Origin: Promethearchaeota archaeon
GTDB taxonomy: Archaea; Asgardarchaeota; Lokiarchaeia; Sigyniarchaeales; SOKP01
Assembly (NCBI GenBank): GCA_016840695.1
Contig: JAEORV010000009.1
Coordinates: 1 to 13,290 of the forward strand
Length of the DNA stretch: 13,290 bases
Direction: 5' to 3'
Shown piece by piece: positions 6,862-13,290 of the stretch. Position numbers and translations under genes: made by a program. The number at the start of each line of letters is the position of its first letter. Within the stretch, counting starts at the first letter, position 1. The notes under the pieces are model-generated. The model was not told where the DNA came from, searched no databases, and was given only the letters and a program-made list of their open reading frames with translations.

Positions 6862-8454
6862 TTATGGTTCTCTTTGGTGTGCCCAGTGAGGGTTATCACT
6901 GGTTCTGAGATACCAATACAGAATTCTCTCTTTTAATTCTCTGATCGTGTCAGAATATTTAGGATCATCTATCAAATTTACAAGTTCTTGAGGATCGTTT
7001 TTTAAATCATAAAGCTCTTCTTTCATTCCTGATGCGCTTCGAATGGCGAGCTTCCATTCCTTAGTTCGAATCATCGTGGTTCGACAGTTTATTTCTCTAT
7101 CTTCAATTGGAATATTTGTTTTATCGTAATATATCCCCGTAAAAGCAGTTTCTGGTGATGGAACGATGTCTTCGAATGCTTGCGGCTCTCTTGGATCATA
7201 ACCTCCCTCCATAAATACGGCGTCCCTGTGTATCTCAACCTCTCCTTTCATAGCAGGTATCAACGATTTACTGAAATGAGTATACGGCGTCTCTATTTTT
7301 GCGACTTCAAGTAACGTCTGGAACACGTCTATCGATTCCGTTAAGAATTCATTTTCTTTTTTTGCAGGGACGACTCCAGGAATTTTCATGATTAAGGGAA
7401 CGTTTAACAAGCAATCATGAACTGCATTAGCCCATTTTTCCGTAAGACCATAGGATCCCGCGTAATCTCCGTGGTCCGCGAAGAACGCTATTGCCGTGTT
7501 ATCGTATACTCCTATTTCTTTCAACTTATCAAGCACTTGCCCAACTTGAGAATCAACCTTTGAGATCATGCCGTAATAAACTGCTCGTATCTCTCTAAAA
7601 TCCTCATCTGTTAATTGATTAAGACCATATCTTTCGTGCATGACCTTCATGAATTTTGGCTTGTCGTCATAGTTAAATTTTTCCCGAATTTCTGGCGGAA
7701 AAGGGGAGGGTATTTTTTTTCTATCGTACATTGAGAAGTAAGGTTCTTCTACGTAATAGGGAGGATGTGGAAAATTCATTGCGATATACAAACAAAAAGG
7801 TTTCTTATTTTTTGATCTTGCGTATTTTTTCAGGTATCTCAACGCATCGTTAATTATCGCCTGGTCCATGTCGTATTTCGCTTGTTCTTCCGTTCTTTCA
7901 CCGTAATAAAACGACTTGCGCAAGCGATGTTCCATTGGATAAGGATTTGTTGGTATGTATGGCGAAAGATATTTAATAATCTCTTTTGGCAAATGCATGA
8001 TGTTTGATGATGCCATCAATTTATTCATCAATTCTTTACCATTGGGAGCTTCCCCTATGCCTTTTAAAAGTGCGCTTGTCAATCTCTTAACTCCAGAGTT
8101 TAACCTTTTATCCACGCTTCCTTGAATGGCATTACCATGGAATAAATCGTTTCGACCAATCCAGATTACTTCGTAACCCTTATTTTTCAGCATTTTAAAG
8201 AGATTTTCGTCGTGTGGTTGAATCAATTGGTATAAACTCCTATGTCCTCCATTATGCGGGTACTGACCGGTAAAGGTGCACACTCGTGATGGTCCACATA
8301 CAGGGTTCACTGAAAAATTATTTGTGAATATCACACCACCATCTTCCGCTATGCTTTTGATGTTTGGAATTTGTACATGAGGGAAGACAGACCCAGAAAA
8401 TTCATCGGGTATTATAATTACAATGTTTGGCAAGTCCTTCAAATCGTCTGACAT
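6862..8454 (-). CDS. Sulfatase 2 (type I, Cys-type, CGPSR motif)
   Basis: This second alkaline-phosphatase-superfamily sulfatase (530 aa) is only distantly like sulfatase 1. The formylglycine motif is C53-G-P-S-R57, followed by TFTGQYP (60-66), where the usual TGR reads TGQ. The N-terminal metal residue is D17 in IIIPDEFS, with E18 where many sulfatases have a second Asp. The second metal pair is D327-H328 in FFADHGDYAG. NFPHPPY (227-233) and the C-terminal LYDLKNDPQELVNL (481-494) are typical of sugar sulfatases. Residues MEGGYDPREP (415-424) may line the substrate pocket. The ATG at 8454 has no signal peptide after it, so the enzyme is cytoplasmic. It is the first gene of the minus-strand cluster (sulfatase 2, GH3, sulfatase 1, GH4 A) and is divergent from the GPH transporter with 133 bp between starts. 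The substrate cannot be named. Confidence 0.92.
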   Translation of the reverse strand: MSDDLKDLPNIVIIIPDEFSGSVFPHVQIPNIKSIAEDGGVIFTNNFSVNPVCGPSRVCTFTGQYPHNGGHRSLYQLIQPHDENLFKMLKNKGYEVIWIGRNDLFHGNAIQGSVDKRLNSGVKRLTSALLKGIGEAPNGKELMNKLMASSNIMHLPKEIIKYLSPYIPTNPYPMEHRLRKSFYYGERTEEQAKYDMDQAIINDALRYLKKYARSKNKKPFCLYIAMNFPHPPYYVEEPYFSMYDRKKIPSPFPPEIREKFNYDDKPKFMKVMHERYGLNQLTDEDFREIRAVYYGMISKVDSQVGQVLDKLKEIGVYDNTAIAFFADHGDYAGSYGLTEKWANAVHDCLLNVPLIMKIPGVVPAKKENEFLTESIDVFQTLLEVAKIETPYTHFSKSLIPAMKGEVEIHRDAVFMEGGYDPREPQAFEDIVPSPETAFTGIYYDKTNIPIEDREINCRTTMIRTKEWKLAIRSASGMKEELYDLKNDPQELVNLIDDPKYSDTIRELKERILYWYLRTSDNPHWAHQREP

Positions 8455-8477
8455 GATATATAACTATCAATTAAATC

Positions 8478-8487
8478 AAAAATAAAG
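8478..8487 (-). promoter_or_regulatory. TATA-like box for the sulfatase 2 cluster
   Basis: On the minus strand CTTTATTTTT lies 24-33 nt before the sulfatase 2 ATG (8454), the spacing of an archaeal box A with a very short leader. No Shine-Dalgarno sequence is visible before the ATG. It overlaps the 9-mer TAAAGGTTA at 8483-8491. Confidence 0.3.
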
Positions 8488-8516
8488 GTTATTGTTTATT
8501 TTTTATTGCGAAATAG

Positions 8517-8526
8517 TTTAATAAAG
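8517..8526 (+). promoter_or_regulatory. TATA-like box for the GPH transporter
   Basis: TTTAATAAAG lies 62-71 nt before the transporter ATG. A start site about 25 nt downstream would leave a leader of roughly 40 nt carrying the Shine-Dalgarno-like AAGGA. It was assigned on position and composition only. Confidence 0.25.
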
Positions 8527-8573
8527 ATAAAAGTCGAGTAATAATTAACTCACAATTTGAAAACAAACTATAA

Positions 8574-8578
8574 AAGGA
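8574..8578 (+). promoter_or_regulatory. Shine-Dalgarno-like site for the GPH transporter
   Basis: AAGGA is placed 9 nt before the ATG at 8588. It is one of the few recognisable ribosome binding sites in the window and supports that start. Confidence 0.4.
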
Positions 8579-8587
8579 AAATAATAA

Positions 8588-9979
8588 ATGGAGAATTTTA
8601 AACAAGCACCAAAGTTTTCAACGAAGAAACGAGTTCAATGGGGTTTAGCCAGTTTTGGAGGATCTATAATTTCAGGGATATACGGTGCCCTTTTACCGAT
8701 ATTTTACCTTGATTATTTAGGGCTCTCAGAGAATGCTGCTATTATATATTTAATTCAAATAGTCTATGTAGTAGTCAATGCCTTGAACGATCCCTTATTT
8801 GGTATTCTTTCAGATCGCTCAAAACTGAAGAAAGGAAGGAGGATCCCGTTCATGAGGTATACCGCTCCGTTTTTAGCACTAACTTTTGTGTTAATCTGGT
8901 TATCCCCAACTGCTGCAAGCGGCGAATGGGCCATTTTCTGGTGGATGGTCATTATGACGTGCCTCTACGACACGGCGTATACGATCATCTTTCTGGTATA
9001 CTCTGCGCTTTTGCCAGAAGTAACCGAGGACGAACAAGAGAGGAATGCACTTCAAGTGTTTGCATCCTTTTTCAATCTCTTAGGAATGATCATTGGATTT
9101 CTAATTCCAGAATTGTTTAGAAATCTAAGTGCGGTGCTTCTCATCATATCCATGATCATTGTTGGAATTGTAGGTGCAGTACTCATAATGTATACGACCT
9201 ATCAATTTGAAGAGCGCCCCGAATTCCAAGTAGTTGACGAACCATTGGGCTTTATTGAATCTTTGAAATATACCTTTAAAAGCAAATCTTTCGTCGTCCT
9301 TGTTTCTGCAAATTTTATGGGGATTTTAGTTCAATCTTTAGTCATTGGATCTATGTATTTCCTCGCTGACTATGTAGTACAATCCTCATCAACTATCTTA
9401 TTGATATTCATATTCGTGCCTCTAATTATAGGTATATGGTTAACCCCAAAACTCATTGATAAATGGGGTGTTGTGAAAGCCGACCAGTATCTATTGATTA
9501 TAAGTGGATGTGGATTGTGCCTCTTGACCATCATGCCGATCAATGAATTGATATATGTATGCCTTGCCATTGCTTCGATTGGATTCATAGGACCAATAGT
9601 ATTTACTAATGTGATGTTTGCTCAAGTTGCCGACGAAGACGAATTAAGAACTGGTGTCAGGAGAGAAGCGGTGTTTTTTGGTGTTAATGCCCTAATAACC
9701 AAACCTGCACAAAGTCTAGCACTTGTTATACCTACCGCTTTACTCGCTTTAGTAGGCTTTAAACCTCGTATTGGTGATACTATTATACTTGACCAACCTA
9801 TAGGCGCTTTCATCGCAATTAGGGTGTTCATTGGTTTAATTCCAGGGTTAGCTTTTCTATTAGCGGCTTTCATATTACGCTATTACCCAATTAAAGGGGA
9901 TTACTGGGATAAGATTCAAAAAGATGTTTTAGTATTACACGAAGAAAAACACTCAAAGCTAAAAGAAATGGGAAGGTAA
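8588..9979 (+). CDS. GPH family (MelB-like) sugar:cation symporter
   Basis: This 463-aa integral membrane protein of the glycoside-pentoside-hexuronide:cation symporter family (major facilitator superfamily) has about 12 hydrophobic segments spread from residue 20 to 430. The loop SDRSKLKKGRRIPF (75-88) after the second segment is the family motif. Charged membrane residues align with the melibiose carrier: D68 in NALNDP matches MelB D59, D128 in CLYDTAY matches D124, but N64 replaces MelB D55. GVRREAVFFG (356-365) is the characteristic loop before the eleventh segment. Its role is inferred to be import of the sugar or sulfated oligosaccharide used by the surrounding enzymes. The ATG is supported by AAGGA 9 nt upstream. 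The gene is divergent from sulfatase 2 and convergent with GH13, ending at a T14 tract. Confidence 0.92.
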   Translation: MENFKQAPKFSTKKRVQWGLASFGGSIISGIYGALLPIFYLDYLGLSENAAIIYLIQIVYVVVNALNDPLFGILSDRSKLKKGRRIPFMRYTAPFLALTFVLIWLSPTAASGEWAIFWWMVIMTCLYDTAYTIIFLVYSALLPEVTEDEQERNALQVFASFFNLLGMIIGFLIPELFRNLSAVLLIISMIIVGIVGAVLIMYTTYQFEERPEFQVVDEPLGFIESLKYTFKSKSFVVLVSANFMGILVQSLVIGSMYFLADYVVQSSSTILLIFIFVPLIIGIWLTPKLIDKWGVVKADQYLLIISGCGLCLLTIMPINELIYVCLAIASIGFIGPIVFTNVMFAQVADEDELRTGVRREAVFFGVNALITKPAQSLALVIPTALLALVGFKPRIGDTIILDQPIGAFIAIRVFIGLIPGLAFLLAAFILRYYPIKGDYWDKIQKDVLVLHEEKHSKLKEMGR

Positions 9980-9993
9980 GCAAATTAACTCAA

Positions 9994-10007
9994 TTTTTTT
10001 TTTTTTT
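9994..10007 (+). terminator. T14 tract ending the GPH transporter transcript
   Basis: An uninterrupted run of 14 T starts 15 nt after the transporter stop codon, in the 44-bp gap before the convergent GH13 gene. No stable hairpin precedes it. This fits archaeal termination, which depends on oligo-T rather than a stem-loop. It is the clearest terminator in the window. Confidence 0.55.
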
Positions 10008-10023
10008 AGTATCTCTTAAGATC

Positions 10024-11727
10024 TCATTCTATTAACACGATTCCTTCCCATGGCATTAAAACTATTTGAGCATTATCTAATGGTTCTGTTTTGATAGAGG
10101 TTGAGACTAAAACTTTGGGATTTTTTAAAGGATTATGAAACCTAATGTTTTTTCTACTGAAATTCAAGAATACAAACGCTTTATCTTCCTTGTTATTCAC
10201 GATTGCTTTCCTTTCGTATGCGAGTAGGGATTTTGGGCTCTTTTTGATCTCTATAAAATTGATACTCCCAGAGTTTAAAGCAGTTGTTTCTTTTCTTACT
10301 TTCAAAAATCGCTTGTAACAATTAAGTAGCGACTCAGGATCCTTTTCTTCGACTTCTACATTGTTTTCTTCGCTAGTATTATTTACTGAGAGCCAGGTCT
10401 CCGCCCCAGGAGGACTAAATCCGGCGTTTTCAGCAGAGTTCCATTGCATTGGGGTTCTACATTCGTCCCTATTCAAGGAAACACCAAATCTAGTGATGAA
10501 GTTTCTTATAAATTGCGGAATGATCTTGAAGTGGTGAGACACTGCGTCCTTGCTTTCACTTTTGTGAATTTTGGCGTTTCGCATGCCAATTTCCTCTCCA
10601 TAATAGATATAAGGCATTCCACGAGCGGTTAATTGAAGAGCTGCATTTAATTTCGCTTGTTCAATATCATTATCTATTTTTGAGATTCGACGGACTTGAT
10701 CGTGGTTTCCAAAAACCCAGGTTGGAAAAAATGGTTCGGGAAACCACCGTTCGTACGATTCTATTAACTTTTTAAACTTTTTCGCTTTCATTGGCGTTGA
10801 CGTCGAACGGAGGTCGAATATAACATTTAATCCATTGGTGTTTGTTCCATCTTCGACAACCTCGCCTAGATATTTCTTCAGCGTTGCTAGCGAGGCACCA
10901 ACCTCACCTACCATGAACTTGCCAGGATATTCATCAAGCGTTTTCCTCAGCTTTTTACAAAACTCCAGCGTGTCTGGATGGTTTAAGGTCATCTTAGAAC
11001 TCTTAAAGAGCAAATCCATGTCGCCGTTAGCGATAGTAAAAGTGAAAGGAGCGTCGCGAAACTCTGCATCTTCAAATAGTGCGTTAAATATGTCCAATCT
11101 AAATCCGTCAGCTCCCTTCTTTAGCCAGAACCGAACAGTATCAAGCATTTCCTTTTGGACTTCTGGATTTCGGTAATTTAAATCTGGTTGAAAAGGGAGA
11201 AAACAATGATAATACCATTGTTCAGTGGATTCGTCGTACTTCCATGCGCCGCCCAAAAAGATCATTGGCCGCCAGTTGTTCGGAGGCTTCTTTCCGTTTG
11301 GTTTCTTCCCGTCTCGCCAGATGTACCAATCACGCCTTGGATTATCCTTGCTCGAACGCGATTTCTGAAACCAGGGATGTTCTATCGATGTGTGGTTCAT
11401 AACCATGTCCAGCACGATTTTCATCCCTCTTGAATGGATTCCTTTAATTAATTCGTCTACATCGTCCATCGTACCGTATTCTGGATTAATGTCTCTATAG
11501 TCAGAGATGTCGTAACCGCAGTCGTGTTCTTTATACGGCTTGTCCGTGGGCGATTTGAAAAAAGGGCTAAACCAAATGGTTTCAACGCCGAGATCCTTGA
11601 TATAATCTAGCTTAGATATGATTCCTTTCAAGTCACCTATGCCGTTTCCCGTCGAATCCATATAGGAACGAGGATATATCTGATATACGACAGTTTTTTT
11701 CCACCAGGGAAGCGATTCTGAATCCAT
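10024..11727 (-). CDS. GH13 alpha-glucosidase (oligo-1,6-glucosidase/alpha-1,4-glucosidase type)
   Basis: This retaining alpha-glucosidase of family GH13 has 567 aa from the ATG at 11727. The barrel starts at WWKKTVVYQIYPRSY. Conserved regions, in order, are DMVMNH (107-112), QPDLNY (180-185), GFRLDIFN with nucleophile D212, MVGEVG with acid/base E275, and FGNHDQVRR with D343. QPDLN is typical of the oligo-1,6-glucosidase/alpha-glucosidase subfamilies rather than alpha-amylases. The residue after the nucleophile, often Val or Thr and linked to 1,6 versus 1,4 preference, is Ile here. A C-terminal beta domain ends at MPWEGIVLIE. No signal peptide is present. An in-frame GTG at 11742 would add five residues; I prefer the ATG because GTGAG lies just before it and the family starts close to WWK. 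It follows GH4 glycosidase B by 8-23 bp, almost certainly in one operon. Confidence 0.93.
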   Translation of the reverse strand: MDSESLPWWKKTVVYQIYPRSYMDSTGNGIGDLKGIISKLDYIKDLGVETIWFSPFFKSPTDKPYKEHDCGYDISDYRDINPEYGTMDDVDELIKGIHSRGMKIVLDMVMNHTSIEHPWFQKSRSSKDNPRRDWYIWRDGKKPNGKKPPNNWRPMIFLGGAWKYDESTEQWYYHCFLPFQPDLNYRNPEVQKEMLDTVRFWLKKGADGFRLDIFNALFEDAEFRDAPFTFTIANGDMDLLFKSSKMTLNHPDTLEFCKKLRKTLDEYPGKFMVGEVGASLATLKKYLGEVVEDGTNTNGLNVIFDLRSTSTPMKAKKFKKLIESYERWFPEPFFPTWVFGNHDQVRRISKIDNDIEQAKLNAALQLTARGMPYIYYGEEIGMRNAKIHKSESKDAVSHHFKIIPQFIRNFITRFGVSLNRDECRTPMQWNSAENAGFSPPGAETWLSVNNTSEENNVEVEEKDPESLLNCYKRFLKVRKETTALNSGSINFIEIKKSPKSLLAYERKAIVNNKEDKAFVFLNFSRKNIRFHNPLKNPKVLVSTSIKTEPLDNAQIVLMPWEGIVLIE

Positions 11728-11750
11728 TTTCGTGTTACTCACTTATAATT

Positions 11751-13139
11751 TTATTTAAAATAAGATAGATATTCTTTTTGAAGCTCATAAATCTCGTCAA
11801 ACATGCTCTCTGCCTTAATAAAGCTCCCAACGTTCGGATCGATAGCTAAGCATGAGATTGCCTGTTCCCTCGATTTATTTAGAATTGCATCAATGCAAAC
11901 ATCTTGAACAGATGCTTCAATGCGAAGGAGTGCAGCTATATTTTTTGGGATGTTTCCATATTTCAGTCCATGTATGCCGCCTTTATCAACGGTTGCCGAG
12001 CATTCAAGTATCAAATCTTCCGGTAGATTTTCAACCAACCCATCGTTTGGAATGTTTACAGCTGTTTCGTACGCTTTTTTATCTTCGATAATTGCTTCGA
12101 TTATGGGAATGGCTCGCTCTCCCGTGTAGAGATTTGATAACATTCCCTTTTTTGGATACCTGCCTTTTTTCAGCCTTGCGTGCATTCTTGATACCCTATT
12201 ATATATACCCTTACCACCTTGGTCGGCTCGATTTATCCAGTCAACCATATCTTGAGTTCTCGTAAATTCTTCCCCTATCTGTAAATATTCACCTAAATGA
12301 TTATCTCCCACGTATGGAAAATATCCCGTTTTTTCGTATACTGCAAATGTTAGGTCGTCAAACTCAAACCGATCTCTCTTGTCTTTAAAATAATCCATGC
12401 ATTTAGCGTTAAATTCAGGCATTAGATCCTTCCCTGTTGATACATCTTCAAGACCGATTAAAAAACCGAAATGATTGAGACCTATAGTCTTCATTCTTAG
12501 ATTTTCTTTATTCTTTTGCCATTGAGCAACTTTTTCTCTGTAAGAAGTTACCGTTGTACTTTTCTTTAGTGGAGTTTCACTGAACATTTGTGGAATGTGC
12601 TTGTCCATGGCTCCAATCTGGTGGCAGAGTCCAATAAATTTAAGTTTCGACACCGATCGTTTAATGGCCAAGCATACTCTCGACATGGGATTCGAAAAGT
12701 TAATGAAAAACACGTTTGGACATATTTTTTCCGCGTCTTTCACGATTTCTACTATAGGAGGGACTATCCTGAAAGCGTGAAACGATCCTCCAGGACCTCC
12801 ACACTCGCCCATAATCTGAGTTGAGCCGTGCTTTCTAGGAATTTCGTAATCCTGCATCCATAATTTAAATCTATCGCCCACCTCGATTGAGCTGATTATG
12901 AAGTCTGCGTTTTTAAAAGCAGTAGCTCTATCAGTCGTGCGTTCAACTGTAAATTTATTGCCAAATATCTTCTCGTTCTCAACCACGAGTAAATCATATA
13001 TAATTTCCAATCTTTCCTTATCAATATCGTGAAGCACGATTGTAGAACCTTCTAAAAGCTTACTATGATATATATCGGTAAACATACTTGGTCCGAAACT
13101 AGTTGAGCCCGCTCCTACTAGACAAATTTTTTTATCCAA
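11751..13139 (-). CDS. GH4 family NAD- and Mn-dependent glycosidase B (paralogue of A)
   Basis: This is a second GH4 enzyme, 462 aa, clearly paralogous to glycosidase A; about two thirds of the first 150 residues match by hand alignment. The NAD segment is KICLVGAGS (4-12) with HDID at 37-40. Shared motifs are HGSTQIMGECGGPGG (104-118), FSNP (148-151), the metal site C172-H173 in GLCHQI, H223 in GLNHFG, and D279 in VGDNHLGEY. It differs by an insertion of about 21 mostly charged residues (about 190-213) between the CHQI and NHF metal segments. The start is TTG at 13139: an in-frame TAA sits two codons upstream and the NAD-binding strand begins at once. GAGTGAT lies 6 nt before it. It is co-directional with GH13, 8-23 bp away. 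The substrate is unknown but is probably related to that of A. Confidence 0.88.
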   Translation of the reverse strand: MDKKICLVGAGSTSFGPSMFTDIYHSKLLEGSTIVLHDIDKERLEIIYDLLVVENEKIFGNKFTVERTTDRATAFKNADFIISSIEVGDRFKLWMQDYEIPRKHGSTQIMGECGGPGGSFHAFRIVPPIVEIVKDAEKICPNVFFINFSNPMSRVCLAIKRSVSKLKFIGLCHQIGAMDKHIPQMFSETPLKKSTTVTSYREKVAQWQKNKENLRMKTIGLNHFGFLIGLEDVSTGKDLMPEFNAKCMDYFKDKRDRFEFDDLTFAVYEKTGYFPYVGDNHLGEYLQIGEEFTRTQDMVDWINRADQGGKGIYNRVSRMHARLKKGRYPKKGMLSNLYTGERAIPIIEAIIEDKKAYETAVNIPNDGLVENLPEDLILECSATVDKGGIHGLKYGNIPKNIAALLRIEASVQDVCIDAILNKSREQAISCLAIDPNVGSFIKAESMFDEIYELQKEYLSYFK

Positions 13140-13145
13140 TACTTA

Positions 13146-13152
13146 ATCACTC
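13146..13152 (-). promoter_or_regulatory. Shine-Dalgarno-like site for GH4 glycosidase B
   Basis: On the minus strand GAGTGAT stands 6 nt before the TTG start and partly matches the archaeal consensus GGAGGTGAT. It supports the choice of TTG, provided the mRNA extends this far upstream. Confidence 0.3.
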
Positions 13153-13164
13153 TTATTTTATGCT

Positions 13165-13172
13165 TTTATAAA
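13165..13172 (-). promoter_or_regulatory. TATA box candidate for the GH4 B - GH13 operon
   Basis: TTTATAAA, a good archaeal box A, lies 26-33 nt before the TTG at 13139. It overlaps the stop codon of the possible upstream frame at 13166-13168. If used, the transcript would be nearly leaderless and would lose most of the GAGTGAT site. Alternatively GH4 B is co-transcribed with an upstream gene. Confidence 0.35.
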
Positions 13173-13288
13173 TATTTAATTTCTGTAACACTCTTTTTAC
13201 TCTCCTTAAAGATTTGGCTTTCAAGCTCCTTATTAATCTCAATATTATTGGTGGCAATATATTCTCTTAGGAGTGCCCGAGATATTTT
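13166..13288 (-). CDS. Possible 3' end of an unrecognised gene (partial)
   Basis: One minus-strand frame is open from the right edge to a TAA at 13166-13168, encoding 40 residues. The other two minus frames are closed early. The peptide looks protein-like: ISRALLREYI, then charged helix-forming sequence with ELESQIFKESKK and an end in EIKYL. I do not recognise a family. If real, it would lie 26 bp upstream of GH4 glycosidase B on the same strand and could head that operon. A 40-codon open frame is not rare by chance in DNA of this composition. Confidence 0.35.
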   Translation of the reverse strand, partial: KISRALLREYIATNNIEINKELESQIFKESKKSVTEIKYL

Positions 13289-13290
13289 TT

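Noticed and set aside
3288..8454. A sulfoquinovose (sulfonate) breakdown pathway
   Set aside because: No GH31-type sulfoquinovosidase, SQ kinase, aldolase or monooxygenase is present, and sulfatases cleave sulfate esters, not C-S bonds.
9622..9873. An 83-aa minus-strand frame inside the transporter gene
   Set aside because: It is a shadow of the GPH coding sequence, with no start context and no recognisable domain.
10835..11176. A 113-aa plus-strand frame inside the GH13 gene
   Set aside because: It is antisense to conserved GH13 catalytic regions; its Ser/Pro-rich composition is what the reverse strand of that gene gives.
11728..11742. GTG at 11742 as the GH13 start
   Set aside because: It has no Shine-Dalgarno sequence before it, and the ATG five codons on is closer to the usual family start; the GTG remains possible.
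1..13290. CRISPR arrays, tRNA or rRNA genes, insertion sequences, long repeats
   Set aside because: I saw no regularly spaced repeats, cloverleaf with CCA-type acceptor, transposase motif or terminal inverted repeats; the only long similarity inside the window is the GH4 pair.

Overview
The window is AT-rich and densely coding, with no intergenic gap over about 150 bp. The best guess is an anaerobic archaeon, probably an Asgard lineage (Lokiarchaeia-like), but no taxonomic marker is present. Pointers to an archaeon are TATA-like boxes about 24-33 nt before several start codons, a T14 tract as the only clear terminator, several TTG starts with weak Shine-Dalgarno sequences, and a DUF1805 gene. 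An anaerobic Firmicutes-type bacterium cannot be excluded, because the sulfatase, GH3 and GPH transporter families are also common there.

Layout. At the left edge is the C-terminal end of an ornithine aminotransferase (+). It converges on a radical-SAM anaerobic sulfatase-maturating enzyme (anSME, -) with a C-terminal SEC-C zinc motif. A small DUF1805 gene (+) diverges from the anSME and runs tail-to-tail into a four-gene minus-strand cluster. In transcription order that cluster is sulfatase 2 (CGPSR), GH3 glycosidase, sulfatase 1 (CMPAR) and GH4 glycosidase A. Divergent from sulfatase 2 is a GPH-family (MelB-like) sugar:cation symporter (+), ending at a T14 terminator. Converging on it is a second minus-strand pair, GH4 glycosidase B followed by a GH13 alpha-glucosidase. 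At the right edge an open frame of 40 codons on the minus strand may be the end of another gene.

How the genes fit together. This looks like a compact catabolic locus for a sulfated oligosaccharide. The GPH symporter would import it, two Cys-type sulfatases (activated to formylglycine by the anSME without oxygen) would remove sulfate, and GH3, GH13 and the two NAD/Mn-dependent GH4 enzymes would release monosaccharides. None of the sulfatases or glycosidases has a visible signal peptide, so the work is predicted to be cytoplasmic. The sugar and the sulfate positions cannot be read from sequence. The most unusual points are the anSME-SEC-C fusion, the pair of GH4 paralogues with a CHQI metal-site signature, and the wholly intracellular sulfatase/glycosidase set in a likely archaeon.
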